Assembly: GCA_011620695.1 (NCBI GenBank)
Contig: WOYT01000137.1
Coordinates: 1-55,463 of the forward strand
Length of the DNA stretch: 55,463 nt
Origin: Proteiniphilum sp.
GTDB lineage: Bacteria; Bacteroidota; Bacteroidia; Bacteroidales; Dysgonomonadaceae
Direction: 5' to 3'
Part shown: one piece after another, positions 8,502 through 18,990 of the stretch
How positions within the stretch are numbered: position 1 is the first letter of the stretch
Layout: each line of letters begins with the position of its first letter
Notes under the pieces: generated by a model
Told to the model about the DNA's origin: nothing
Seen by the model: only the letters and a program-made list of their open reading frames with translations
Database searches by the model: none
Position numbers and translations under genes: made by a program

Positions 8502-11222
8502 TCAGCTTCCGATGGCAGCCTGAGCGGCAGCCAGCCGGGCGATAGGCACACGGAACGGTGAGCAGGAAACATAGTTCAGTCCCACGGTATAGCAGAACTT
8601 CACCGAGGAGGGTTCACCACCATGTTCACCGCAGATACCGCACTTGAGCGAGGGCTTCACCTCACGTCCCTTGACAACGGCCATGCGCACCAGCTGCCCC
8701 ACACCCTGCTGGTCGAGCACCGCAAAGGGATCCTGTTTCAGGATTCCCTTGTCGAGGTACATCGGCAGGAACTTGGCCACATCGTCGCGGCTGTACCCAA
8801 AGGTCATCTGTGTCAGGTCGTTGGTACCGAAAGAGAAGAAATCGGCTTCGGCAGCGATCTCATGAGCCGTGAGGGCTGCACGCGGGATTTCGATCATGGT
8901 TCCGATCTTGTACTTCACAGAGGTATTCTTCTCAGCGAACACCTGTTGAATGATCTTCTCAATGATATCTCTCTGAGCCTTGAACTCTTGAACAATACCG
9001 GTGAGGGGCACCATGATCTCCGGTTTAGCCTTGATCCCTTCTTTCTTCAGCTCGATGGCACTCTCCATGATGGCACGGGTCTGCATCTCGGTGATCTCAG
9101 GATAGAGGTTCCCCAAACGGCAACCACGCAGCCCCAGCATCGGATTGGACTCCATCAACCCCTCTACCCGGTCGTGGATATCCTTGTAGGAGATACCCAT
9201 CACCTTCGCCATCTCCATCTGACCTTTTTCATCGTGCGGTACAAACTCATGCAAAGGGGGATCGAGCAGACGAATGGTCACAGCATAGCCATCCATAGCC
9301 CTGAAGATCCCTTCGAAATCTTTCTTTTGCAGAGGGAGCAGCTTGCCGAGAGCCTTGCGTCGTCCCTCCTCATCTTTGGCCAGGATCATTTCACGCATCG
9401 GAATGATTTTGTCATCCTCGAAAAACATATGCTCGGTGCGGCAGAGACCGATTCCCCTGGCACCAAATTTACGGGCTACGATGGCATCGTGAGGCGTGTC
9501 GGCATTGGTCCGCACATCCATACGGGTATATTTTTCAGCAATCTCCATCAGTTCAGCAAAATCGGCATCCAACTCGGCATCCTGGGTTTTGATCTTCCCT
9601 AGATATACATTCCCTGTAGAGCCGTCGAGTGAGATCCAGTCGCCCTCTTTCACCTCCTGCCCGTTGATCCTCATGGAGCGCGACTTGTAGTCGATGATCA
9701 GGTTGTTGGCAGCAGAGACGCAGCATTTTCCCATCCCGCGAGCCACTACGGCAGCATGGGAGGTCATTCCGCCACGTGCAGTGAGGATACCCTGCGCCGT
9801 GGCCATCCCCCTCAGATCTTCGGGGGAGGTCTCGATGCGGCAGAGAATCACTTTCTTACCCTCTTTGCTCCACTCTTCAGCCTCGTCAGCGTGGAACACC
9901 ACCTGTCCGGCGGCAGCTCCCGGTGAGGCGGGGAGACCATGGGTGACACGCCTGGCACTGGCCAGCGCTTTCTTGTCGAATACCGGGTGCAGCAACTCAT
10001 CCAGCTTCTCCGGATCACAACGCTGCAGGAGGGTTTTCTCATCAATATAACCCTGGTGGAGCATGTCGATGGCGATCTTCACCATGGCGGCCCCTGTACG
10101 TTTGCCACTGCGGGTCTGCAGGATCCAGAGTTTTCCATCCTGAATGGTGAACTCAATGTCCTGCATATCCTTGAAGTAATCTTCCAGCTTCTGCTGTACT
10201 TCAATCAGTTCCCGGGCACATTCAGGCATCGTCTCTTCCAGCGACGGAAACTTAGCTACACGCTCCTCTTCGGAGATACCCTGCATCTTCGCCCAGCGGC
10301 GTGATCCCTCGAGGGTGATCTGCCGGGGGGTGCGTACACCTGCCACCACATCTTCACCCTGCGCATCGATCAGGTACTCACCGTTGAAGATATCCTCACC
10401 GGTAGCCGCATCGCGTGTGAAAGCAACACCGGTACCAGAGGTCTTCCCCATGTTTCCAAATACCATTGCCTGGACGTTGACAGCTGTACCCCATTCTTCG
10501 GGGAAGTTGTTCATCTTACGGTAAAGAATGGCTCTTTCATTCATCCAACTATCAAATACCGCACATACGGCTCCCCAGAGTTGTTCCCAGGGACTGACCG
10601 GGAAGTCGTGTCCGGTCTTCTCCTTCACGGCTGCTTTGAACCGTTTCACCAGCTCTTTCAGGTCGTCAGTGGTGAAATCGGTATCCAGCTCAATGCCTTT
10701 CGATCTCTTCATCTCATCCATGATCTCCTCAAAAGGATCGATATCTTCCTTGCTCTGCGGTTTCAATCCCAACACGACATCCCCGTACATCTGCACGAAG
10801 CGGCGATAGGAGTCCCAGGCAAACCGTTCGTTCCCCGATTTGCGGGCAATCCCCTGCACAGCATCATCGTTCAACCCGAGATTCAACACCGTATCCATCA
10901 TCCCCGGCATGGATACACGCGCACCTGAACGCACCGAAACGAGGCAGGGGTTCTCCCTGTCCCCAAACCGGGTACCGGTGAGCGACTCGATCTGGGCCAC
11001 TGCCTGCTCCACCTCCTCTTTCAAGACGTCAATCACATAGTCGCGCCCCAGCTCGTTGTACTCGGTACATACCTCGGTGGTAATGGTGAATCCGGGTGGA
11101 ACGGGGACACCAATCAAATTCATCTCTGCCAGGTTCGCTCCTTTTCCACCGAGCAGGTTCTTCATATCTGCCCTTCCCTCGGCTGCGCCGTTACCAAAGG
11201 TGTAAACTCTCTTTTTTTCCAT
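8502..11222 (-). CDS. ppdK: Pyruvate, phosphate dikinase
   Basis: GGKGANLAEMNLIGVPVPPGFTITTEVC; GGMTSHAAVVARGMGKCCV phosphohistidine region; 906 aa. Confidence 0.97.
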   Translation of the reverse strand: MEKKRVYTFGNGAAEGRADMKNLLGGKGANLAEMNLIGVPVPPGFTITTEVCTEYNELGRDYVIDVLKEEVEQAVAQIESLTGTRFGDRENPCLVSVRSGARVSMPGMMDTVLNLGLNDDAVQGIARKSGNERFAWDSYRRFVQMYGDVVLGLKPQSKEDIDPFEEIMDEMKRSKGIELDTDFTTDDLKELVKRFKAAVKEKTGHDFPVSPWEQLWGAVCAVFDSWMNERAILYRKMNNFPEEWGTAVNVQAMVFGNMGKTSGTGVAFTRDAATGEDIFNGEYLIDAQGEDVVAGVRTPRQITLEGSRRWAKMQGISEEERVAKFPSLEETMPECARELIEVQQKLEDYFKDMQDIEFTIQDGKLWILQTRSGKRTGAAMVKIAIDMLHQGYIDEKTLLQRCDPEKLDELLHPVFDKKALASARRVTHGLPASPGAAAGQVVFHADEAEEWSKEGKKVILCRIETSPEDLRGMATAQGILTARGGMTSHAAVVARGMGKCCVSAANNLIIDYKSRSMRINGQEVKEGDWISLDGSTGNVYLGKIKTQDAELDADFAELMEIAEKYTRMDVRTNADTPHDAIVARKFGARGIGLCRTEHMFFEDDKIIPMREMILAKDEEGRRKALGKLLPLQKKDFEGIFRAMDGYAVTIRLLDPPLHEFVPHDEKGQMEMAKVMGISYKDIHDRVEGLMESNPMLGLRGCRLGNLYPEITEMQTRAIMESAIELKKEGIKAKPEIMVPLTGIVQEFKAQRDIIEKIIQQVFAEKNTSVKYKIGTMIEIPRAALTAHEIAAEADFFSFGTNDLTQMTFGYSRDDVAKFLPMYLDKGILKQDPFAVLDQQGVGQLVRMAVVKGREVKPSLKCGICGEHGGEPSSVKFCYTVGLNYVSCSPFRVPIARLAAAQAAIGS

Positions 11223-11352
11223 CTGATGTACTGTTATGATAAATTAAATGTTAAATAATGATTCTCCGTATGATGCAGTAAATATAGCATATTAAGCAGT
11301 TAACCAATATGATTTCTTCTGTCAAATAGTTTTTCTCTATAGCGATCCTTCT

Positions 11353-12228
11353 TCACCTGACGCTCAATGTATCATGAAGCAAGCCATCCCTCTCCTGCAG
11401 GGACCCTATCTCCTCACGGGAGGGGATGATTTCGGCAGAGTCTGCAACTACGCTGCCAAGTCTGATATCGTAGAGCTGAATCAGCGCTGAGCGCTTCAAT
11501 GAATCATGCAGGTGCAGGTATCCGTGGATCTCTCTCAGTGTATCACCCCGGATTTCGGAAATTGAATCACCCGGGAGGTATTTCATGGCAGTGAAACGAT
11601 AGGTGCGATTCTCGGTAATCCTTTGGGGCAGGTAGATGGTGGTGTCTCCATATTCCAGCATAAGCAGGGATGTGAGCCGGTGAGGGAAACAGGGAGGAAT
11701 GCCGATAACGCTGAAAGTGAAAGAGAATTGACCGGAGGTTATCCGCTCATTGATGTCGGGCTCCAGCAGACGAAAACGGAATCCTCTGTCAGCTGCTGAG
11801 GAGGTAAACAGATAGTGACGAGGGATATAAGAGGGCGAGAGGGTTCGGGGATCCCGCACCTTCAGAGCTGCCAGCCGGGCAATTTCTGCATCCACCTCTT
11901 TGCGGGCTCTTTCCAGACGTGCTTTAACCGAGTCGTTCATCTTCAGATAGAGATCTATCCTGTCTGAATACCAGGCTAAAGAGCTGTCCCATTCAGCTTG
12001 CGTCACACCATGGGAAGCGAAGAGACGATTGATGTAAGCCTCTTTTTTTTCAGGGGTGTTGAATAGCTGATATTCATTTTCCATGGTTGCTTCAGCCAGG
12101 TAAACATCATAGAGAAGCTGTTCCATCTCTTTTCTGCTCAGAACCTCTTTCGGACGGTTCTGACAGGATGAGATCATCAGCAGCCCCGCGAGAAAAATCA
12201 AGAGATATGGAACAATGCTATATTTCAC
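11353..12228 (-). CDS. DUF4296-type lipoprotein
   Basis: LMISSCQNRP lipobox; LSRKEMEQLLYDVYLAEATMENEY resembles DUF4296; upstream neighbour lspA. Confidence 0.7.
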   Translation of the reverse strand: MKYSIVPYLLIFLAGLLMISSCQNRPKEVLSRKEMEQLLYDVYLAEATMENEYQLFNTPEKKEAYINRLFASHGVTQAEWDSSLAWYSDRIDLYLKMNDSVKARLERARKEVDAEIARLAALKVRDPRTLSPSYIPRHYLFTSSAADRGFRFRLLEPDINERITSGQFSFTFSVIGIPPCFPHRLTSLLMLEYGDTTIYLPQRITENRTYRFTAMKYLPGDSISEIRGDTLREIHGYLHLHDSLKRSALIQLYDIRLGSVVADSAEIIPSREEIGSLQERDGLLHDTLSVR

Positions 12229-12895
12229 CTGTAACGTTTTTTTCCGTCACTTCATTCTCCAGCTTTTTCCGTTCACTTTTCGACATCAGGGAATAGGATA
12301 ATGTCTTGCGGTAAAAAAGCAGTATCAATATCACACCTATTGTAATAGCCGAATCTGCCAGGTTAAAAATGAACCGGAAGAATAAAAACTCCTGCCCCCC
12401 CACAAACGGGAACCAGTCGGGATAGATCCCTTTAACCAGCGGGAAGTAAAGCATATCTACCACCTTCCCGTGCAACAGCGATGAATAGCCTTGTCCCCAG
12501 GGAACGACAGAGGCTATATGCCCCGGATAACTGGCTTCAAAGATTACACCGTAGAAAATGCTATCTACAATGTTTCCCGCAGCACCCGCCAGCACCAGCG
12601 CGATACAGACAATGAAGCCATTCTTGTAGTTCTCCCTCACCAACCGGTTGATATAGATGATGATCAGAACCACCGCGATGATCCGAAAGAGCGAAAGGAA
12701 CAGCTTTCCTCCTGCTTCAATCCCAAAGGCCATTCCGTTGTTTTCCACAAAATAGATCTGGAACCAGTCGGTAATGTGGATTGCATCATACAATGCCATA
12801 TGGGTCTTCACCCATATCTTGGTGAGCTGATCAACGAGAAGTACCAGAAAAACAACCGCAACTGCAATCCATCCTTTGTGATTCCTATTTTTCAT
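12218..12895 (-). CDS. lspA: Lipoprotein signal peptidase
   Basis: VDQLTKIWVKTHM; NNGMAFG; GNIVDSIFYGV; FNLADSAITIGV catalytic Asp motifs. Confidence 0.93.
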   Translation of the reverse strand: MKNRNHKGWIAVAVVFLVLLVDQLTKIWVKTHMALYDAIHITDWFQIYFVENNGMAFGIEAGGKLFLSLFRIIAVVLIIIYINRLVRENYKNGFIVCIALVLAGAAGNIVDSIFYGVIFEASYPGHIASVVPWGQGYSSLLHGKVVDMLYFPLVKGIYPDWFPFVGGQEFLFFRFIFNLADSAITIGVILILLFYRKTLSYSLMSKSERKKLENEVTEKNVTGEI

Positions 12896-12987
12896 ACCTA
12901 ACAATTTGGGGGAATTTTTCCTGTCGGGGAGCACTCCCCCTCATCCTACGAAATGTCAACCTCTCCACACTCATCCTACGGGCAGGG

Positions 12988-13371
12988 TCATTTCTTTTTT
13001 TTTGCCGACTTGGCCTCAATGCTCAGTGTGGCGTGCGGCACAGCGCGAAGACGTTCCTTCGGGATCAGCTTGCCGGTCTCACGACAGATACCATAGGTGC
13101 CGTTCTCAATGCGGACCAGGGCAGCCTGCAGGTTCTGAATGAACTTCATCTGCCGCTGAGCCAGTCTTCCAGCCTCCTCCTTGGAGAGTGTGGACGCCCC
13201 TTCCTCGAGCACCTTGTAGGTGGGAGAGGTATCCACCGTATCGTTCCCGTCAGTATTGGTCACCGCAGCACGGTAGTTCTCATATTCCTGCTTGGCAATC
13301 CGCAATTTCTCATTAATAATTGCACGGAATTCTTCCAATTCCTCATCTGAATATCTCGTCTTTTCGCTCAT
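12988..13371 (-). CDS. TraR/DksA family protein
   Basis: RIENGTYGICRETGKLIPKERLRAVPHATLSIEAK, coiled-coil N-terminus. Confidence 0.88.
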   Translation of the reverse strand: MSEKTRYSDEELEEFRAIINEKLRIAKQEYENYRAAVTNTDGNDTVDTSPTYKVLEEGASTLSKEEAGRLAQRQMKFIQNLQAALVRIENGTYGICRETGKLIPKERLRAVPHATLSIEAKSAKKKK

Positions 13372-13507
13372 AATGATTAATGTATAAAAAAGGTCTGTGT
13401 CTCTCTTCCGGAATCAGAGTCAATATACAACAACCTTGGTTTCCATAAAGTTCACATTTGCATACTGCTGCATTGCTCCGCAAAGATAACGATAAATTGG
13501 ATATCTT

Positions 13508-16500
13508 TCAACTGTTTTTCTCAATGCGGATGGTGAGCAGCTGATCATCAATCTCGATGGTATCCTCCAGCTCCTCATCCGTCAGGGTGAGCTCATCGGC
13601 CAGCACCTGATTGCAGATGTAACCGGCATATGCTCTCACCGCTTCATCAAAGGCAGGGTGCGATGAAAGATGAATGGTGATGCGATCGGTGATCTCAAAC
13701 GCCTTTGCCTTACGCAGGTTCTGGATGCGGTTCACCAGCTCACGGGCAACTCCTTCTTTCTCCAGTTCAGGGGTGAGGGTGATATCGAGGGCTATCGTGA
13801 GTCCCCCCTCACTACCCACCAGCCAGCCGGGGATATCTTCCGAGAGGATCTCCACATCCTCAGTGGTGATCACCGCCTCCTGTGCGTCAATCAACAGCGT
13901 CAGCGATCCATTTTGCTCCAGGGTGTTGATCTCCTGTTGATCAAGTTGCTGGATACGGGCAGCCAGCTGCTTCATGATCTTCCCGTAGCGGGGTCCCAGC
14001 TTCCTGAAATCAGGCTTCACCCGTTTCACCAGCATCTCACTGGCAGAATCAACAAAGTCCAGCTCCTTCACATTCACCTCGCTAAGTATCAGCGACTTCA
14101 CCGCTTCAATATTTCTTTTCTGCTGATCATCCAAAACAGGAATCATGATTCGGGAGAGCGGCTGCCGCACCTTGATGCTTACCTTGCGTCGGAGGGCCAG
14201 TACAATCGAAGAAGCGGCCTGAGCCAGGTGCATCTGTTCCTCAAGGGTCTTGTCGATCAGTGTTTCATCAGCCAGAGGAAAGTCGGTCAGGTGTACCGAT
14301 TGCACACTGTTGTTACCGGTGGGGTCAGTCAGGTCGAGATAGAGCCGGTCAGCATAGAAAGGTGCGATGGGAGCCATCAGCTGCGCCACGGTCACCAGGC
14401 ACTGATAGAGCGTCTGGTAAGCTGACAGCTTGTCGTCAGTCATCTCCCCGCCCCAGAAACGTTTGCGGTTCAGCCGCACATACCAGTTGCTGAGGTTGTC
14501 ATTCACAAAATCGGCTATAGCACGACCTGCACGGGTTGGTTCATAAGCATCATATGCCTGGTCCACCTCCGCCACCAGACTATTCAGCAGGGAGATGATC
14601 CAACGGTCGATTTCCGGGCGTTTGGCGAGGTCGATCTGCGGGTACTGGTTATGAAAGCCATCCACGTTGGCATAAAGGACGAAAAAAGAGTAGGTGTTGA
14701 AGAGCGTTCCGAAAAACTTCCTGCGGGCCTCCTCCACCCCTTCAATATCAAATTTCAGATTGTCCCAGGGAGCTGCATTGGTAATCATATACCAGCGCAG
14801 GGGATCAGAACCATACTTTTCGATGGTTTCGAAAGGATCAACCGCGTTACCAAGTCGCTTCGACATCTTATTGCCATTCTTGTCGAGGACCAAGCCGTTG
14901 GAGACTACGTTTTTGAAAGCCACACTCCCTTTCACCATGGCTGCTATGGCATGTAAAGTGTAGAACCAGCCACGGGTCTGATCCACCCCCTCCGCAATAA
15001 AATCGGCAGGGAAGACCTTTGCAAACTCCTCCTCAGAGATGTGCGGATAGAAGACCTGGGCAAAAGGCATGGCACCGCTGTCAAACCAAACGTCGATCAG
15101 GTCGGTCTCACGCCGCATCGGCCGCCCACTGTCGGAGACCAGTACAATCTGATCCACATAGGGACGGTGCAGGTCAATCTGTTTATAATCCAGCTCCCGG
15201 TAATCATTCAGATCAAGGTTCTCCCAGGGCAACTCCTGCATCACACCGGCCTCAACAGCCTTCTGCATCTCCTCATAAAGCTCTTTCACCGAACCGATAC
15301 ATTTCTCCTCTTTCCCGTCGTCGGTACGCCAGATAGGCAGCGGGGTGCCCCAATAGCGACTGCGGCTCAGGTTCCAGTCCTGCAGGTTCTCCAGCCATTT
15401 ACCAAAACGACCGCTACCGGTGGATTGCGGTTTCCAGTTGATGGTGTTATTGAGCGCGATCATCTGCTCGCGGCATGCGGTGGAGCGGATGAACCAGCTG
15501 TCAAGAGGATAGTAAAGCACCGGCTTGTCGGTACGCCAGCAATGTGGGTAGTTGTGAACGTACTTTTCGATGCGGAAAGCCCTGTTCTGCTGCTTGAGCA
15601 TCACCGAGAGGTCCACATCGAGCGTGGCATCCTCGTCGGTGAGTGAGTCGTCGTAGGCATTCTTCACATATCTGCCGGCAAACACGGCATAAAGATCACG
15701 GTTCATATGCTCTTTCACAAACTGAGGATCCAAATCCTCGATGCGGTAAAACTTACCGGTGAGGTCCACCATCGGACGCAGGGTACCCTCTTTATCTATC
15801 AGGGTCAGTCCCGGCACATCATGCTCCTTACCCACACGAGCATCATCCGCACCAAAGGTGGGAGCAATGTGTACGATTCCGGTCCCTTCATCAGTGGTTA
15901 CAAAATCACCTGCTACAACCTGAAACGCTTTGTCGGTCACTTTCACCCAGGGAATCAGCTGCTCGTACCGGATGCCAACCAGCTCAGATCCTTTCCAGAC
16001 CCTGTCGAGCACCCTGTAGGGAATATTCTTATCTCCCGGGTGGTAGTCGCTGAGCGACAGTGAGGCATTCTTTTCGGGAAAGTAAACATGCAGGAGGCTC
16101 TTCGCCAGCACCGCTGTCATTGGACTCCCGGTGTAAGGGTTGTAGGTTTGCACCGCCACATAATCGATGTTCTTCCCTACTGCCAGCAGCATGTTCGACG
16201 GTAGTGTCCAGGGGGTGGTGGTCCAGGCCAGGAAGAAGGGATCTCCGAACGCTTGCCACTCCGGAAACGGGTTCTTCACCAAAAACTGCGCTGTGCAGGT
16301 GGTGTCTTTCACGTCACGGTAGCAGCCCGGCTGGTTCAGCTCATGGGTGCTCAGTCCGGTACCGGCTGCAGGTGAATAGGGCTGGATGGTATACCCCTTG
16401 TAGAGCAGCCCCTTGTTATAAAGCTCCTTGAGCAGGTACCAGAGCGTCTCGATGTACCGGTTGTCGTAAGTAACATAGGGGTCACTCATGTCAACCCAGT

Positions 16501-16924
16501 AACCCATCTTGCGGGTCAGCTCCTCCCATTCACGGGTATATTTCATCACCTCTTTGCGGCAGGCGGCGTTGTATTCCTCCACGGTGATCTTCTTACCGAT
16601 ATCCTCCTTGGTGACGCCAAGCGATTTTTCCACACCCAGCTCCACCGGCAGTCCGTGGGTATCCCACCCAGCTTTCCGGTTCACCAGGTAACCCTTCATG
16701 GTCTTGTAACGACAAAAGAGATCCTTGATGGAGCGGGCAATGACATGATGGATCCCCGGCATGCCATTAGCCGACGGAGGACCTTCATAAAAGACAAAAC
16801 GGGGATTCCCCCTGCGTATCTCAAGGCTTTTACTGAAAATATCCTTATCATCCCACTCATTCAGCATCTCTTTGTTCACATCGGAAAGATTCAGCTGATT
16901 GTATTCCGGAAAACGATCACTCAT
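13508..16924 (-). CDS. ileS: Isoleucyl-tRNA synthetase
   Basis: PPSANGMPGIHHVIARSIKD; KMSKRLGNAVDPFE; 1138-1146 aa. Confidence 0.97.
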   Translation of the reverse strand: MSDRFPEYNQLNLSDVNKEMLNEWDDKDIFSKSLEIRRGNPRFVFYEGPPSANGMPGIHHVIARSIKDLFCRYKTMKGYLVNRKAGWDTHGLPVELGVEKSLGVTKEDIGKKITVEEYNAACRKEVMKYTREWEELTRKMGYWVDMSDPYVTYDNRYIETLWYLLKELYNKGLLYKGYTIQPYSPAAGTGLSTHELNQPGCYRDVKDTTCTAQFLVKNPFPEWQAFGDPFFLAWTTTPWTLPSNMLLAVGKNIDYVAVQTYNPYTGSPMTAVLAKSLLHVYFPEKNASLSLSDYHPGDKNIPYRVLDRVWKGSELVGIRYEQLIPWVKVTDKAFQVVAGDFVTTDEGTGIVHIAPTFGADDARVGKEHDVPGLTLIDKEGTLRPMVDLTGKFYRIEDLDPQFVKEHMNRDLYAVFAGRYVKNAYDDSLTDEDATLDVDLSVMLKQQNRAFRIEKYVHNYPHCWRTDKPVLYYPLDSWFIRSTACREQMIALNNTINWKPQSTGSGRFGKWLENLQDWNLSRSRYWGTPLPIWRTDDGKEEKCIGSVKELYEEMQKAVEAGVMQELPWENLDLNDYRELDYKQIDLHRPYVDQIVLVSDSGRPMRRETDLIDVWFDSGAMPFAQVFYPHISEEEFAKVFPADFIAEGVDQTRGWFYTLHAIAAMVKGSVAFKNVVSNGLVLDKNGNKMSKRLGNAVDPFETIEKYGSDPLRWYMITNAAPWDNLKFDIEGVEEARRKFFGTLFNTYSFFVLYANVDGFHNQYPQIDLAKRPEIDRWIISLLNSLVAEVDQAYDAYEPTRAGRAIADFVNDNLSNWYVRLNRKRFWGGEMTDDKLSAYQTLYQCLVTVAQLMAPIAPFYADRLYLDLTDPTGNNSVQSVHLTDFPLADETLIDKTLEEQMHLAQAASSIVLALRRKVSIKVRQPLSRIMIPVLDDQQKRNIEAVKSLILSEVNVKELDFVDSASEMLVKRVKPDFRKLGPRYGKIMKQLAARIQQLDQQEINTLEQNGSLTLLIDAQEAVITTEDVEILSEDIPGWLVGSEGGLTIALDITLTPELEKEGVARELVNRIQNLRKAKAFEITDRITIHLSSHPAFDEAVRAYAGYICNQVLADELTLTDEELEDTIEIDDQLLTIRIEKNS

Positions 16925-17182
16925 TGTCAATGAATTTATACCATACAAAATTGAAGATGCAAAGGTAGCAAAAAAAGAGAAACAGCCATTCTTTTACCGT
17001 TTCATATTTAGCATCTTCACCCGGCGGTGGGTTCCTAATTTTCATCAGGAAAAGCAATTTGGTTTGGAAGAGCGCGATCGGAAAGCCGGTCTGTAAAAAC
17101 AGTGAAGAGATGAGGCATGCAACCATATGGATCAGCCTGCTGGTGCTGTCAGCGACAGCAGAAGCAGAAGCGGTTTTCGGAA

Positions 17183-17226
17183 AAAGAAAAACCCGGTTCA
17201 CAGCGTGTGTACCGGGCTCTTTTTCG
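17183..17226. terminator. Bidirectional-looking intrinsic terminator downstream of the aminotransferase
   Basis: Stem CCCGGT/ACCGGG (17192-17197 / 17211-17216) flanked by A-rich left and T-rich right tracts. Confidence 0.65.
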
Positions 17227-17237
17227 TTCATCAGCTC

Positions 17238-18431
17238 TCAGGAGAGCTTTGCCAGTGCATCCTTGATACGTGCGATCGCCTTTTCAATGTTCTCATCGGA
17301 GGTGGCATAAGAGATACGGATGCACCCCGGCGCACCGAATGCGTCACCCCCTACACAGGCCACATGCCCCTCCTCCAGCAGATACATTGCCAGATCGGTA
17401 GCGCTTTTGATCGTCCTGCCATTCCAACGCTTTCCCAGGTAGCTGCTACACTCCGGGAAGATATAAAAAGCACCCATCGGATTGTTTACCTGCAGACCGG
17501 GTATCTCGTTCAGCAGTTTAACAATCAGGTTTCTTCTTCTTTCAAAAGCGGTACGCATCTCAGCCACGCAGGACTGGTCACCGGTGTAGGCGGCCACCGA
17601 CGCTTTCTGCGAGATGGATGAGGGACCAGAGGTGTATTGACCCTGTAACATGCTGCAGGCAGAAGCAATCCATTGTGGCGCAGCAATCCATCCAATGCGC
17701 CAACCGGTCATGGCATACCCTTTCGAAACGCCGTTCACTACCACCACTCGATCGCGAATGGTATCAAACTGTGCAATGGATTGATGTTGTCCGATATAGT
17801 TGATGTGCTCATAGATCTCATCGGCAATCACAAACAGATCAGGATGTTTTTCAACCACCGCGGCCAATGCTTTCAGTTCATCCTGGGTATAAACACTGCC
17901 GGTAGGGTTGGAAGGAGAGCAGAGAATCAGCACTTTCGTTCTTGGTGTGATGGCCTGCTCCAACTGCTGGGGGGTAATCTTGAAATCCTGCCCGATACCG
18001 GCATAGACATAGACAGGTGTACCCTCTGCCAGTTTCACCATCTCGGGATAGCTCACCCAGTAGGGCGCCGGGATCACCACCTCATCCCCCTTATCGACGA
18101 TGGAGAGAATCACATTGCAGATGGATTGTTTGGCGCCACCGGAGACCACAATCTGTGCAGGGCTATAGGTCAGGCCATTTTCCTTTTGCAGCTTGTTGCA
18201 GATCGCCTGCTTCAGGTCAGGGAAACCCGCCACGGGGGAATAAAATGAAAAATTATCGTCGATCGCTTTTTTGGCTGCCTGCTTGATATGTTCGGGGGTG
18301 GTAAAATCAGGTTCTCCCACACTCATGTTGATCACATCAATGCCCTGAGCCTTCAGTTCATTGCTCTTCTGTGCCATCGCGAAAGTTTCAGACGGCGACA
18401 AGGCAGTCAATCTGGCAGATAATACATCCAT
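17238..18431 (-). CDS. PLP-dependent aminotransferase (aspartate aminotransferase family)
   Basis: VSKGYAMTGWRIGW PLP-lysine motif; VINMSVGEPDFTTPEHIK. Confidence 0.93.
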   Translation of the reverse strand: MDVLSARLTALSPSETFAMAQKSNELKAQGIDVINMSVGEPDFTTPEHIKQAAKKAIDDNFSFYSPVAGFPDLKQAICNKLQKENGLTYSPAQIVVSGGAKQSICNVILSIVDKGDEVVIPAPYWVSYPEMVKLAEGTPVYVYAGIGQDFKITPQQLEQAITPRTKVLILCSPSNPTGSVYTQDELKALAAVVEKHPDLFVIADEIYEHINYIGQHQSIAQFDTIRDRVVVVNGVSKGYAMTGWRIGWIAAPQWIASACSMLQGQYTSGPSSISQKASVAAYTGDQSCVAEMRTAFERRRNLIVKLLNEIPGLQVNNPMGAFYIFPECSSYLGKRWNGRTIKSATDLAMYLLEEGHVACVGGDAFGAPGCIRISYATSDENIEKAIARIKDALAKLS

Positions 18432-18537
18432 AATTTAATTGCTCTTTTTGTTAGATAATCATACAAAGATAGATAAAAATCATATTTTATCACAGGTTAA
18501 TCCGAATATTCGGTATCATTACCGATAATTTTCTTCC

Positions 18538-18563
18538 AAAAAAAAAGCTACCGAAGAGGTAGC
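18538..18563 (-). terminator. Intrinsic terminator, minus strand
   Basis: GCTACC gaaga GGTAGC (18547-18563), followed on the minus strand by a run of about nine T. Confidence 0.75.
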
Positions 18564-18723
18564 CTGTTATAAATCAATTGAAAATTCTGTCGAAGTAAAA
18601 AAAAGCATTCGTGAACCCATTCGGTCACTCAGCTTCAGTCTCAAACACGCTTCATCCCACCACCTGCATCAGCATACTTGCAGGAATTCCTGCTTTCTGC
18701 TCCTCTCAGGTTGCAGCTTTTCT

Positions 18724-18870
18724 TCAGCTTGCCTGGCGCAAGCTCGCTCTCAATGTACGCAGTCTGTTCAATCTGTTGGTACGATATGAAACAGACCCGT
18801 TTGAGATGTTTTGTTCCAGATACCTGATCTGTCCCAAAATTTCTTCTTTGGTTAGGTTTCTGATTGTCAT
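18724..18870 (-). CDS. Small protein, 48 aa (hypothetical)
   Basis: MTIRNLTKEEILGQIRYLEQNISNGSVSYRTNRLNRLRTLRASLRQAS*, preceded by AAAGGTGAAATT; alternative in-frame ATG at 18885. Below the ORF-track size cutoff. Confidence 0.5.
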   Translation of the reverse strand: MTIRNLTKEEILGQIRYLEQNISNGSVSYRTNRLNRLRTLRASLRQAS

Positions 18871-18892
18871 AATTTCACCTTTCATTTAAAAG

Positions 18893-18979
18893 TTATGATT
18901 CGTCGGCAACCGTCTGTATAAGAAGCCATTCGTGATGTATGTGATAACCTGAAATGATTTCAAATAACTCGCTTGCCAT
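18893..18979 (-). CDS. Micro-ORF, 28 aa (hypothetical)
   Basis: MASELFEIISGYHIHHEWLLIQTVADES*; ATG lies about 12 nt downstream of a TATCTTTG -7 element. Confidence 0.35.
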   Translation of the reverse strand: MASELFEIISGYHIHHEWLLIQTVADES

Positions 18980-18990
18980 TCGAATTGGTA

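Noticed and set aside
8622-9602. 326-aa plus-strand ORF
   Set aside because: Fully antisense to ppdK; composition is typical of codon-bias shadow ORFs and it has no recognisable motif.
12940-12980. Two CTCATCCTACG copies 30 bp apart
   Set aside because: Only two copies of 11 bp, with no further repeat; not a CRISPR or clear operator.
13670-14425. 251-aa plus-strand ORF
   Set aside because: Antisense shadow of ileS.
15041-15646. 201-aa plus-strand ORF
   Set aside because: Antisense shadow of ileS.
16917-17231. 104-aa hydrophobic minus-strand ORF
   Set aside because: Starts next to the aminotransferase terminator and overlaps the ileS promoter and start; probably chance.
18611-18889. 92-aa plus-strand ORF in the islet
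   Set aside because: Antisense to the 48-aa minus-strand ORF, which has a better RBS, promoter and terminator context.
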